A stretch of 19,004 bases of DNA from an uncultured Butyricicoccus sp. (GCA_900555465.1 USLE01000003.1:1-19004); one strand, 5' to 3'. Positions 6,439-13,440 are shown, counted from the first letter of the stretch. Program-made: numbers and translations. The notes: generated by a model not told the origin, from the sequence alone.

Positions 6439-7095
6439 TTGAAAACCTTTGTCCGCAGGCTGGCGGCGGTGCTGACCGTCGTCCTGCTCTGCTTTAACCT
6501 GTATTATGAATTGGCGCCCGGCTACATCGTGGGTCCGGAATGGAAAATCGCGTTTGCCGCGGGATTCGCCGCCCTGCTCGGCGTGTCGCTGTTTTACGGC
6601 GTGCCCAAGGGCGCGCGCGGCACGCGGCGGCACGATTACATGATGCTGCTGTTCTGGTACTACTTATGGGTGCTGGCGAATGTTCTGTTCTTCGACAACG
6701 CCTTTGGCCGCGGCTTCCACCTCGGCGTGGATTACGGGGCGATCAACCTCGAGCCGCTGCGCACCGTCAAAAATTACCTCATCGCCTACGGCTACGGCAA
6801 CATCTCGCTGCGGCTCGTGATCCTCAATCTGCTGGGCAACCTCGTGGCGTTCGCGCCGCTCGGCGTGCTGCTGCCCGCGCTGTTCCGCTGGCAGCGGAGC
6901 ATCTTCTTTTTCACAGCCACGCTTATCCTCGGCATCACCGCGGTCGAGGTCGCGCAGGTGTACACCGGCGCGGGCTCGTGCGACGTGGACGATTTGATTT
7001 TGAACCTCGCCGGGGCGCTGATCGTGTTCGTATTCTGCCGGATCACGCCGCTCTGGAAACATATCTGCCGGGTCAACCCAAGGCCGAAGAAATAG
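6439..7095 (+). CDS. VanZ-like integral membrane protein
   Basis: This 218-residue membrane protein starts at the TTG at 6439, because AAGGAG lies at 6423-6428, 10 bases upstream. The in-frame ATG at 6331 would add 36 residues of Arg/Pro-rich sequence read from intergenic repeats. Hydrophobic segments lie at about 8-24, 36-54, 67-86, 122-149, 154-176 and 187-205. The VanZ family pattern is present: NLEPLRT (103-109), the helix NLLGNLVAFAPLGVLLP, Glu170 in AVEVAQ, and CDVDDLILNLAGA (181-193) with the acidic DVDD. VanZ of the vancomycin cluster gives low-level teicoplanin resistance. Most chromosomal relatives are uncharacterised, so no resistance role is claimed. It appears to be a single-gene unit between repeat-rich spacers; I see no clear promoter of its own. 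Confidence 0.88.
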   Translation: MKTFVRRLAAVLTVVLLCFNLYYELAPGYIVGPEWKIAFAAGFAALLGVSLFYGVPKGARGTRRHDYMMLLFWYYLWVLANVLFFDNAFGRGFHLGVDYGAINLEPLRTVKNYLIAYGYGNISLRLVILNLLGNLVAFAPLGVLLPALFRWQRSIFFFTATLILGITAVEVAQVYTGAGSCDVDDLILNLAGALIVFVFCRITPLWKHICRVNPRPKK

Positions 7096-7100
7096 AAAAA

Positions 7101-7121
7101 CAGGCTGGCATTGCCAGCCTG
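7101..7121 (-). terminator. hairpin after the VanZ-like gene, with its T run on the minus strand
   Basis: CAGGCTGGC-att-GCCAGCCTG is a perfect 9-bp stem that begins 6 bases after the VanZ-like stop. The plus strand has AAAAA before it and no T run after it, so as a classical terminator it faces the minus strand. For the plus-strand gene it may still act as a 3' end barrier. Confidence 0.5.
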
Positions 7122-7259
7122 CCACAGTCTGTCGAAAAAGTCCCTCGTGCGTAGCGCGCGTGAAGCAGGTCATTGCGGCTCGCCGCGCCGCTTGCTTCGC
7201 AGAGGCTCGCTTTGCATTTTTCGCCACCGCTCAATCGGTAGAGATGAAAGATTGACGAT

Positions 7260-7283
7260 ATATTGCAAAGCACATTGCAATAT
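7260..7283. promoter_or_regulatory. perfect dyad overlapping the lipoprotein promoter
   Basis: ATATTGCAA (7260-7268) and TTGCAATAT (7275-7283) are perfect 9-base arms 6 bases apart. The left arm contains the -35 hexamer and the right arm lies in the spacer, so a dimeric regulator bound here would block RNA polymerase. The regulator is unknown. Confidence 0.6.
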
Positions 7284-7291
7284 GCTATCAT
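7263..7291 (+). promoter_or_regulatory. promoter of the lipoprotein gene
   Basis: TTGCAA (7263-7268) and TATCAT (7286-7291) are 17 bases apart. A second possible -35, TTGACG at 7252-7257, has no matching -10. The start would be near 7298, about 30 bases before the ATG, with AGGAGG at 7312-7317. Confidence 0.6.
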
Positions 7292-7326
7292 TAAATATGT
7301 AATTATATTACAGGAGGCGGGCAAAA

Positions 7327-8010
7327 ATGAGAAAGATCATAGCGTTATTGCTGGCAGGCTGTATGCTGTTCTCGCTGGCGGCGTGCGGCGGCACGCAAAC
7401 GGAGCAAGCCAGCGCTTCCTCTGATGGGGATACCCCGTCCGAGGTTTCCGAGGAGCAGTATGCTGCAGTAGGCGATACTGTATCAACCGATATTTTCTCT
7501 TTTACCTTGGATTCTGCTGCATTAGCAATTGCTCTGAACAATACTGTAGATGAAAATTATTTTCTACCGAAGGAATTTGATGCGCAGCAAGATTCCGACA
7601 ATCCGTATGTTGCGCCCAAAGGGCATACCTTTGCCGCTTTCACTTACACGGTGACGAACCTGGATCGCGCTTCTGCGGAGTTCCACGATGGTTCGTTCGC
7701 TTCTGTGGAATATGATGGCGTAGCTTACTCGCGCGCAGAAACACCCTTGGAGGAAGGCGCATATATGGTAGATCCGGAAAAAAAGATCAGAGATATTGAC
7801 GGAAGTATGCAAACCATTCCAGCCAACGAATGGCAGCGCGGTGCCAGCAACAATTTGCTGCTGTCGGTTGGTGCTAAAGAAACCCGGAGATCTTATCTGG
7901 ATATTCCTGTCGAAGCAAATAGCCTGTCTGATGAATTCAAATTAACGATCAGCATTCCCACTTCAGATGGCAGCAAAACCGATTTTACCTACTTGGTGAA
8001 AGCAGAATAA
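7327..8010 (+). CDS. secreted lipoprotein, DUF4352-like
   Basis: This 227-residue lipoprotein has a signal peptide with the lipobox LAAC, making Cys20 the lipid-attachment residue. A Ser/Glu/Asp-rich linker covers about 21-50. The rest is a beta-rich domain: AVGDTVSTDIFSFTLDSAAL (about 47-66), then KGHTFAAFTYTVTNLD (about 98-113) and a C-terminal strand pair ending FTYLVKAE. The order 'GDT... F.FT..., then PKG..FA.F.YTVTN' is the DUF4352 pattern, an immunoglobulin-like extracytoplasmic domain of unknown ligand, so the assignment is to fold class only. Base composition is clearly more AT-rich than in its neighbours and codon choice is less GC-biased, hinting at separate ancestry. The ATG has AGGAGG 9 bases upstream. 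It has its own promoter and terminator. Confidence 0.85.
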   Translation: MRKIIALLLAGCMLFSLAACGGTQTEQASASSDGDTPSEVSEEQYAAVGDTVSTDIFSFTLDSAALAIALNNTVDENYFLPKEFDAQQDSDNPYVAPKGHTFAAFTYTVTNLDRASAEFHDGSFASVEYDGVAYSRAETPLEEGAYMVDPEKKIRDIDGSMQTIPANEWQRGASNNLLLSVGAKETRRSYLDIPVEANSLSDEFKLTISIPTSDGSKTDFTYLVKAE

Positions 8011-8013
8011 TAT

Positions 8014-8042
8014 AAGGCGGTCGGTTCATCCGGCCGCCTTTT
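8014..8042 (+). terminator. terminator of the lipoprotein gene
   Basis: AAGGCGG-T-CGG (8014-8024) pairs with CCG-G-CCGCCTT (8030-8040) with a possible U-G wobble, followed by TT. The T run is short (four in all), so efficiency may be modest. Confidence 0.7.
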
Positions 8043-8045
8043 CCA

Positions 8046-8074
8046 TTGACAAAGCCCGCCCCGCACGATACAAT
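8046..8074 (+). promoter_or_regulatory. sigma-A promoter of the prephenate dehydrogenase gene
   Basis: TTGACA (8046-8051) and TACAAT (8069-8074) are 17 bases apart, identical in hexamers and spacing to the promoter at 420-448. The leader is about 30 bases, with no T-box or other riboswitch room. Confidence 0.85.
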
Positions 8075-8111
8075 TTAGTCAAGTAAAACCATAAAACAAG
8101 GGGGACCAACC

Positions 8112-8948
8112 ATGTTCGACACCGTACTCATTGCCGGCCTCGGCCTGATGGGCGGCTCGATGGCAAAGGCCATCAAAACGCGCACGCTCAGCCGCGTGCT
8201 CGGCTGGAACCGCACCCGCCGCACCGCGGAGCAGGCGCTTGCGGACGGCGCGATCAACGCGATCGCGACCGAGGCGCTGTATAAGGAAGCCGACCTGGTC
8301 ATCATCGGCCTGTATCCGCAGGCGACGGTCGACTGGCTGCTGGAGAATATGCCAAAGCTGAAAAAGGGCTGTGTGGTGGTCGACATGGTCGGCGTCAAGC
8401 AGTTCATGGTCGACCGGCTCGAGCAGGCCGCGCTCGACGCGGGCGTGCATTTTGTCGGCGGGCACCCGATGGCGGGCCGAGAGTTTTCCGGCCTGGATTT
8501 TTCCCTGCCGACCCTGTTCGACGGGGCGAGCATGATCTTCGTGCCGACCGCAAGCAGCACCGAGCGGGTGCTCGAGCAGCTCGAGGCCTACTTCATGTCG
8601 CTCGGCTTCGGCCAGACCGTGCGCTGCTCGGCAGAGCAGCACGACAGGATGATCGCGTTCACCTCGCAGCTGGCGCATGTCGTGTCCTCGGCGTATATCA
8701 AAAGCCCGGAAGCGGACAAGCATAACGGCTACTCGGCGGGCAGCTACAAGGACCTGACCCGCGTGGCCAAGCTCAACGAGACCATGTGGAGCGAGCTGTT
8801 TTTGTGCAACGCCGAGCCGCTGGCACGCGAGATCGACGAGATCATCGCCCATCTGGACGAATACCGCCGCGCGATCCGCACGGGCGACCGCGAGACCCTG
8901 ACCGCGCTGCTGCGCGACGGCCGCGAGCGCAAGGAGCGTTTGGGATAA
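8112..8948 (+). CDS. tyrA: prephenate dehydrogenase
   Basis: The enzyme converts prephenate to 4-hydroxyphenylpyruvate with NAD(P)+, the committed step to tyrosine. The 278 residues match the monofunctional form, without a fused chorismate mutase or C-terminal ACT domain. The dinucleotide-binding loop GLGLMGGS is at residues 9-16 of a Rossmann domain (about 1-160), and the family signature GGHPMAGREFSG follows, with His118 in the HPMAG motif. The C-terminal all-helical half has HDRMIAFTSQLAHVVSSA and YSAGSYKDLTRVA, as in TyrA. The ATG has AAGGGGG at 8098-8104, 7 bases upstream, and an excellent promoter. No other aromatic-pathway gene lies in the window. The gene ends at a bidirectional terminator shared with the convergent MFS gene. 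Confidence 0.93.
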   Translation: MFDTVLIAGLGLMGGSMAKAIKTRTLSRVLGWNRTRRTAEQALADGAINAIATEALYKEADLVIIGLYPQATVDWLLENMPKLKKGCVVVDMVGVKQFMVDRLEQAALDAGVHFVGGHPMAGREFSGLDFSLPTLFDGASMIFVPTASSTERVLEQLEAYFMSLGFGQTVRCSAEQHDRMIAFTSQLAHVVSSAYIKSPEADKHNGYSAGSYKDLTRVAKLNETMWSELFLCNAEPLAREIDEIIAHLDEYRRAIRTGDRETLTALLRDGRERKERLG

Positions 8949-8958
8949 CGGAATAATG

Positions 8959-8987
8959 AAAAAACCGCCCTATTGGGCGGTTTTTTT
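8959..8987. terminator. bidirectional terminator between tyrA and the MFS gene
   Basis: AAAAAACCGCCC (8959-8970) and GGGCGGTTTTTTT (8975-8987) flank TATT. It serves tyrA on the plus strand and the convergent MFS gene on the minus strand; the MFS stop codon (8988-8986) overlaps its T run. Confidence 0.92.
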
Positions 8988-10179
8988 ATACTGCGCGGCT
9001 GGCGGCGCGGGCTTTTACCAGGGGAATAACCGATCGGAACAGGATGAGCGCGCAGGTCACAGTCGTGAGCACGATCACCGTGCGCATGCCGCCCGCGATG
9101 CCTGCGCTTTCCGAGATATAGCCGATCAGGGCAGGGGCAATGATGCCGCCCAGGCTGCCGAGCAGCATCAGCAGGCTGGAGGCGAAGTCGTTGCCGGAAA
9201 GCTCAGCGGTGACAGAGGAAAACACAGTCGGGTAAATGCCTGCCATGAAAAGGCCCAGTCCTGCAATGCTCAGCGCTGCGCCGGGGGCGCTGGTGCTGTA
9301 GAAAAGCAGGAGGAAAAAACCGAAAAAGCCAATGCCGTTGGCAATCAGCAGGACATTGCGCGACACCGTGCGGCTGATTGCGGCGGATGCGAGGCGGCCG
9401 GCCAGGATACAGATCCACAGGATGCTGCTGGTCATCTGCGCAAGCGTTCCGCTGACGATGCCGCTGTCGGTCATATAGGTGACCAGCCAGCCGGTGATGG
9501 AATACTCGGCGGAAATATAAAACAACAGGATCAGGCCCGCAGACCAGAACGGCGCCGACCGCAGGAAGCGGTAGGAAACATGGCGCAGGCCGGCGTGCGG
9601 CTGCTCGGGCAGACGGTGCCGGGAAGCGCGGAAATAAAAAGAGAACTGGATGGCTGCGAGCGCCGCCATGCACAGCGCCGCCAGCCGGAAGCCGGGTGCA
9701 GGCAGCGCAAGATTGGCAAGCAGCAGCAGGAAAGGCGCGGAGAATGCGCCGAGGGCAAACGCGCCGTGCAGCAGATTAAGCGCGCTGGGGGTCTCTCCGG
9801 CAAGCGTCGAGACCACCACATTTGAAAAGTTCGCGCCGCTGCCGCGCGCCAGCCCGGTGAAAAAGCAGGCCGCGAGCAGAAGCGGCGGGGAGGAGGTGAG
9901 CGCAAAAAGCAGGTAGGCGACCGGCATCCAGATCGTAAGGATCAGGACCGTGCGCCGGCGGCCGATATACAGCGGCAGCACGCCTGCAAGCAGGGTGGAG
10001 ATCAGGTTGCCGACCGGCTGCGCGGACAGGAGCATGCCGGAGAAAGCATAATTCAGGCCATAGGCATCGCGCAGGAAGGGGAGCAGCGAGCCGACCATCA
10101 GCGAACCCATGCCGCTGAGCGCAAAAGCAATATAACATTGCCGCAGGACAGCCTTTTTGTTGTCGGACATCGCAGTCAT
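8986..10179 (-). CDS. major facilitator superfamily transporter
   Basis: This 397-residue protein is almost wholly hydrophobic, with about 12 membrane helices and no large loops, the usual MFS size. The loop after helix 2 reads GVLPLYIGRRRTVL (about residues 62-75), fitting the MFS 'G...D/Y..GRR' signature between helices 2 and 3, and a related loop (AGRLASAAISRTVSRNVLL) begins the second half. Overall it resembles the sugar-permease-like FucP/'FGHS' branch, but the substrate cannot be read. The ATG at 10179 overlaps the stop of the YcxB-like gene (ATGA), indicating translational coupling. AAGGA is only 3 bases from this ATG, so the ATG at 10170 (MSDNKK) is an alternative. The expected direction (uptake or efflux) is unknown. 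It may fall under the LacI-type operator at 10806. Confidence 0.88.
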   Translation of the reverse strand: MTAMSDNKKAVLRQCYIAFALSGMGSLMVGSLLPFLRDAYGLNYAFSGMLLSAQPVGNLISTLLAGVLPLYIGRRRTVLILTIWMPVAYLLFALTSSPPLLLAACFFTGLARGSGANFSNVVVSTLAGETPSALNLLHGAFALGAFSAPFLLLLANLALPAPGFRLAALCMAALAAIQFSFYFRASRHRLPEQPHAGLRHVSYRFLRSAPFWSAGLILLFYISAEYSITGWLVTYMTDSGIVSGTLAQMTSSILWICILAGRLASAAISRTVSRNVLLIANGIGFFGFFLLLFYSTSAPGAALSIAGLGLFMAGIYPTVFSSVTAELSGNDFASSLLMLLGSLGGIIAPALIGYISESAGIAGGMRTVIVLTTVTCALILFRSVIPLVKARAASRAV

Positions 10180-10724
10180 CCGTCCTTTCTCTGGCTGCGG
10201 CCGCGTTTGTCAAACAGGCGGATGCTGTCCAGACGGCGGCGCACCAGCGCGAGCAGATCGTTCTGGGTGCAGCCTTCCGGCAGGTCGGCGTTGGGGAGGA
10301 GGAAGGCGCGCGCCCGCGTGATGTAGATATAGGTTGCACTGCCCAGCGCGTAGACCCGGTATATCTGGTCCCAGCGGTAGCTGGCCTTCTCCGTTGCGTT
10401 TTCGACCTGCACGCCGGCATAGGATACCGTAACCGTATAGGCGTGGCGGGGGGTATCCAGCCCGTTGGCGCGGATCTGCTGCCGGAGCGAAACAGAATAA
10501 AACGGCAGATAGCCGACAGGGAGCAGGATGCCGAGGATCAGAAAGATCCAGAAAAAGGTTTCATTATTTGTTGCCCGATGCACCAGCGCAAGCGCGATCA
10601 TCAACACGGGGAAAAAGATCAGGCTCAGCCAGCGGTTGTGCAGCCGGAAGGCATTAAAATTTGAAAAATCCGAAAATACCCGGCTGTCCAGGTGCGAGCG
10701 GACCGTAATTTCCTGTGATTCCAT
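10176..10724 (-). CDS. YcxB-like membrane protein
   Basis: This 182-residue protein (MESQEITVRSHLDSRVF...) has two adjacent membrane helices at about residues 32-49 and 56-75, followed by a soluble C-terminal domain. There, SYRWDQIYRVYALGSATYIY and ARAFLLPNADL resemble the YcxB-like/PH-like domain that follows two helices in many Bacillota proteins of unknown role. The start at 10724 is chosen over ATGs at 10739 and 10730 because AGGAG (10736-10732) lies 7 bases before it and would be inside the coding region otherwise. It is the first gene of a two-gene operon; its stop overlaps the start of the MFS gene. A minus-strand extended -10 promoter lies at 10786-10778. Confidence 0.75.
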   Translation of the reverse strand: MESQEITVRSHLDSRVFSDFSNFNAFRLHNRWLSLIFFPVLMIALALVHRATNNETFFWIFLILGILLPVGYLPFYSVSLRQQIRANGLDTPRHAYTVTVSYAGVQVENATEKASYRWDQIYRVYALGSATYIYITRARAFLLPNADLPEGCTQNDLLALVRRRLDSIRLFDKRGRSQRKDG

Positions 10725-10777
10725 AAACATTCTCCTCATTCCCGATCAAGTGACAGGATCTGCAATCCCTGCACTAT

Positions 10778-10786
10778 AGTATAGCA
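10778..10786 (-). promoter_or_regulatory. extended -10 promoter of the YcxB-like/MFS operon
   Basis: On the minus strand TGC-TATACT (10786-10778) is an extended -10. The -35 place (10806-10801, TATCAA) is poor, as is common for extended -10 promoters, and touches the first AAAACGTTTT operator. The leader is about 48 bases. Confidence 0.6.
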
Positions 10787-10805
10787 TAGAACCAGGAGGA
10801 TTGAT

Positions 10806-10815
10806 AAAACGTTTT
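10806..10815. promoter_or_regulatory. LacI-type operator 1 (AAAACGTTTT)
   Basis: Perfect palindrome within GATAAAACGTTTTCG, identical over 15 bases to operator 2. It abuts the -35 position of the minus-strand YcxB/MFS promoter, so binding there could repress that operon. Confidence 0.75.
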
Positions 10816-10943
10816 CGTGAAAAAAGAAAAATTTGTAAAAATAATATAAGTAAATCGACAGTTATTTGACAAATTACATAAATAAGTTGTAAGTATTGTG
10901 CAAAAATCAACAATTATTATGGTGAAAGCAGAGAAAACGAGAT

Positions 10944-10953
10944 AAAACGTTTT
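10944..10953. promoter_or_regulatory. LacI-type operator 2 (AAAACGTTTT)
   Basis: Perfect palindrome within GATAAAACGTTTTCG, 138 bases from operator 1 and 161 from operator 3 (centre to centre). It lies upstream of both plus-strand promoter candidates. A half-like GAAAACGA precedes it at 10933-10940. Confidence 0.75.
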
Positions 10954-10969
10954 CGAAATTTTCAGAAGA

Positions 10970-10998
10970 TTGTGAACGAATTGTGAATTGTATATAAA
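10970..10998 (+). promoter_or_regulatory. possible upstream promoter of the uronate cluster
   Basis: TTGTGA (10970-10975) and TATAAA (10993-10998) are 17 bases apart in AT-rich DNA. It is the second choice after 11057-11085. Confidence 0.45.
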
Positions 10999-11056
10999 TT
11001 ACAGATGGAAAATATGGGAATAGTTCACCAAATGAAGCCTGATAAACAAACTGATA

Positions 11057-11085
11057 TTGACGAATATGACGAATGGGATTAAGAT
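11057..11085 (+). promoter_or_regulatory. likely promoter of the LacI/uronate cluster
   Basis: TTGACG (11057-11062) and TAAGAT (11080-11085) are 17 bases apart. The start near 11092 leaves about 50 bases of leader containing operator 3 and AAGGAGG (11128-11134). Confidence 0.65.
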
Positions 11086-11104
11086 GATGTTAAGAAAAGC
11101 GAGT

Positions 11105-11114
11105 AAAACGTTTT
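11105..11114. promoter_or_regulatory. LacI-type operator 3 (AAAACGTTTT)
   Basis: Perfect palindrome in GTAAAACGTTTTAG. It sits about 13-22 bases after the start expected from the promoter at 11057-11085 and before the regulator's ribosome binding site, a classical repression position. Confidence 0.8.
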
Positions 11115-11143
11115 AGCGACAAGCAACAAGGAGGAGAGACCGA

Positions 11144-12211
11144 ATGGGAAACCGAGTGACAATGAAGGACATCGCGGAGGAGGCTTCGGTCTCGACCGGT
11201 ACGGTCCATCGGGCGATTTACGGCAAGAAAGGCGTTACCGAGGAAGTGCGGCAGCAGATCCTGGAGATCTGTGCCAAGCGCGGCTACCGCGCCAATACGG
11301 CGGCATCGGCGCTCAAGCGCGGAACGACCCGCATTGTTGCGGCCTTCCCGGGGCCGACGGTGCAGAACCGCTTTTTCTACGCCAACGTCTGGCAGGGGTT
11401 CCGGCGCTGCATCGGCGAGATGGAGGGCTTTAATCTGGAAGTAGTTGAACTGCCCTATTATCCGGAGACCTCGAGCGATCAGGCGAACGAACTGCTGACC
11501 TGTTATGAACGCTACAACGGCGAAATCGATGCGCTGGTTACGGTCGGCCACTTTGATGCAAAGTGTAAGAGCGTGGTAAAAAAATATGTGGATCATGGCA
11601 TCCCGGTTTTCCTCGCATGTGACGATACGCCCGACTGCGGCCGCATTGCCTGCGTCCAGGCCAATTACGACATCACCGGCCGCATTACGGCCGAGCTGAT
11701 GGCCAGCCAGCTGCCGGAAAACAGCGCAGTGCTGCTCTGCGCGGGCGACGTGCTCATCCCCTCGCATTACCAGACGGTGATCGGGTTTGAGGAATATATG
11801 AAAGAGAACCGCCCGGACCTTCAGATCCTGAAGGTGAACGGGTATTACAATTCGGACGAGCTGACCTCGCGCCTTGGGCATACGCTCGATACGCGCACCG
11901 ATATTGCGGGCGCCTTCGGCGTCAGCGCGCGACTGAGCGTGCTGCTTGCGCGGCTCATCGTCGAGCGCGGGCTGGAAAAGAAGATCCGCATCGTGGCGAG
12001 CGACCTGTTCGCTGAGACGGCAGCCAACATGGAAAAGGGCATTGTACAGAATATCATTTTCAAGGACCCGGAGCAGCAGGCCTACATGGCCACGCGCGTG
12101 ATGTGTGACCAGCTGTTCAAGGCGCAGAAGCCGCTTTCGGAGGTCCAGTATGTCGAGAGCCGCATCATTTTCCGGAGCGGCCTGGATATGTATCGGAAGT
12201 ACGTGGTTTGA
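11144..12211 (+). CDS. LacI-family transcriptional regulator of the uronate cluster
   Basis: This 355-residue DNA-binding regulator has an N-terminal LacI helix-turn-helix (residues 5-50: VTMKDIAEEASVSTGTVHRA, then a hinge with AASALKRG near 57-64). The effector domain (about 65-340) is of the periplasmic-sugar-binding type, with VVELPYYPET, DALVTVGH and IPVFLACDDT as expected for ligand-cleft strands. The usual TVSR of the recognition helix reads TVHR here, and the loop after it (YGKKGV) is slightly unusual. AAGGAGG lies 9 bases before the ATG. The gene is first in the cluster, 82 bases before dctP. With a perfect operator just after its promoter it is very likely autoregulated, and it is the best candidate for control of the TRAP and uxa genes with a uronate or pathway intermediate as inducer. 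The effector is inferred from context only. Confidence 0.92.
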   Translation: MGNRVTMKDIAEEASVSTGTVHRAIYGKKGVTEEVRQQILEICAKRGYRANTAASALKRGTTRIVAAFPGPTVQNRFFYANVWQGFRRCIGEMEGFNLEVVELPYYPETSSDQANELLTCYERYNGEIDALVTVGHFDAKCKSVVKKYVDHGIPVFLACDDTPDCGRIACVQANYDITGRITAELMASQLPENSAVLLCAGDVLIPSHYQTVIGFEEYMKENRPDLQILKVNGYYNSDELTSRLGHTLDTRTDIAGAFGVSARLSVLLARLIVERGLEKKIRIVASDLFAETAANMEKGIVQNIIFKDPEQQAYMATRVMCDQLFKAQKPLSEVQYVESRIIFRSGLDMYRKYVV

Positions 12212-12293
12212 GCGCGGCTTCCCTGCTAACTTTTGTTATCTTTGTGCGGTTTGAGCACATGGATTGGAAATGGAATGAATGGAGGAAAAAGAA

Positions 12294-13337
12294 ATGAAAA
12301 CGAAAAGAATCCTATCCCTGACACTGGCGGGCACCATGCTGGCGTCTCTGCTGGCTGGCTGCGGCGGCGGCACGACTTCCGGCGGCAGCGGTGAAGCATC
12401 CGGCGACGGTGAGCTGCAGAGCTACACCCTCAAGTATGCCGAGCTGAATCCGGACGGTCACATCATGGACGAGTGCGCGGATCACTTTGCGGAGCTGGTT
12501 GCTGAGAAGTCGGACGGCCGCATCACGATCGACGTATTCCCGGCCGGCCAGCTGGGCGACGAGAAGACCGTTTACCAGACCCTGCAGATGGGCGGCGGCG
12601 CGGTCGATATGTGCCGCGGCAACACCAACTCGCTGAGCGACTTCGGCATCCAGAAGCTGAACCTGTTCGGCCTGCCGTTCATTTTCCGCGACCGTGAGCA
12701 TCTCTGGAACGTGCTTGACTCCGAGATCGGCGACGAATTCCTCAAGGAGCCCCAGGAAGCCGGCACCGGCATGGTCGGCCTGTTCTACCTCGACGAAGGC
12801 TCCCGTAACTTCTTCACGGTAGAGGACAAGCCGGTCGAATCGATCGAGGACTTCCAGGGCCTGAAGCTGCGCGTGCCGACCACCGACCTGATGAGCGACA
12901 CGGCTTCCGCACTGGGCGTCCAGTCCACCCCGATCTCCTTCTCCGAGCTGTACTCTGCGCTGCAGACCGGCACGGTTGACGGCGCTGAGCAGCCGCACTC
13001 CGGCTATGTTTCCAACAAGTTCTACGAAGTTGCGCCGAACTACATCCTGACCGGCCACACCTACTCCCCGTCCATCATCCTGATGAGCGAGCAGGTATGG
13101 AACACCCTGGATGAAGAAGCGCAGCAGATCCTGATCGAGGCAGGCCAGGAGACCGAGCAGTGGAACCGCGAGAACATCGAAGAGCTGGATAACGACCTGC
13201 TCCAGCAGGCGAAGGACGCCGGCGCGAATGTGATCGAGGTTGAGGACAAGACCCCGTACATCGAAGCAACCAAGGGCGTTGTTGAAAAGTACGCGGCTGG
13301 CCTGGAAGATTACTACGAGGCGATCATTGCCAAGTAA
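12294..13337 (+). CDS. TRAP transporter substrate-binding lipoprotein (DctP family)
   Basis: This extracytoplasmic solute receptor captures an organic acid for the TRAP permease. It has 347 residues, a signal peptide and lipobox LAGC with Cys23 as the lipid anchor, then a Gly/Ser linker. Family motifs are clear: LKLRVPTTD with Arg193, the residue that salt-bridges the ligand carboxylate in DctP proteins, then ISFSELYSALQTGTVDGAEQ and KFYEVAPNYILTGH. The start at 12294 is chosen because GGAGG (12281-12285) lies 8 bases upstream; the earlier in-frame ATG at 12279 would place it inside the gene. Gene order with uxaC, uxaB and uxaA points to a hexuronate ligand; several DctP receptors are known to bind glucuronate or galacturonate. 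A strong hairpin follows before dctQ. Confidence 0.93.
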   Translation: MKTKRILSLTLAGTMLASLLAGCGGGTTSGGSGEASGDGELQSYTLKYAELNPDGHIMDECADHFAELVAEKSDGRITIDVFPAGQLGDEKTVYQTLQMGGGAVDMCRGNTNSLSDFGIQKLNLFGLPFIFRDREHLWNVLDSEIGDEFLKEPQEAGTGMVGLFYLDEGSRNFFTVEDKPVESIEDFQGLKLRVPTTDLMSDTASALGVQSTPISFSELYSALQTGTVDGAEQPHSGYVSNKFYEVAPNYILTGHTYSPSIILMSEQVWNTLDEEAQQILIEAGQETEQWNRENIEELDNDLLQQAKDAGANVIEVEDKTPYIEATKGVVEKYAAGLEDYYEAIIAK

Positions 13338-13358
13338 TTCCTTGTTTGACTGATGATC

Positions 13359-13391
13359 CGACCCGCTTTCCGGTTCTCCGAAAGCGGGTCG
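13359..13391 (+). promoter_or_regulatory. hairpin between dctP and dctQ
   Basis: CGACCCGCTTTC (13359-13370) pairs perfectly over 12 bases with GAAAGCGGGTCG (13380-13391) around a 9-base loop, and no T run follows. In transport operons such hairpins commonly stabilise the mRNA of the binding protein so that it is made in excess over the membrane subunits. Partial attenuation is also possible. Confidence 0.7.
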
Positions 13392-13440
13392 AATACTCAA
13401 GATATGTAATGGGTGTAACAAGGTAGAAAGAAGGTAAACA

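Larger units (their letters stand above)
10725..11143. other. AT-rich divergent control region
   Basis: These 419 bases separate the minus-strand YcxB/MFS operon from the uronate cluster. They are strikingly AT-rich from about 10800 to 11100 in an otherwise GC-rich window. They hold three perfect AAAACGTTTT palindromes, two plus-strand promoter candidates and one minus-strand promoter. No gene is credible here. Confidence 0.8.

Noticed and set aside
5873..6633. Overlapping open frames of 130-190 codons in the repeat-rich spacer
   Set aside because: Arg/Pro/Ala-rich translations of GC palindromes, no ribosome binding sites, and mutually overlapping frames on both strands.
6439..7095. Reading the VanZ-like gene as a glycopeptide-resistance determinant
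   Set aside because: No vanH, vanA, vanX or two-component genes are nearby, and most chromosomal VanZ-like proteins have no shown resistance role.
8075..8111. T-box or other riboswitch before tyrA
   Set aside because: The leader is only about 30 bases, too short for any known tyrosine-responsive element, and no antiterminator or terminator pair is present.
10794..10869. AGGAGG followed by a 22-codon frame from a TTG at 10801
   Set aside because: The spacing of 1 base is too short for initiation, the product is Lys-rich without features, and the frame covers operator 1.
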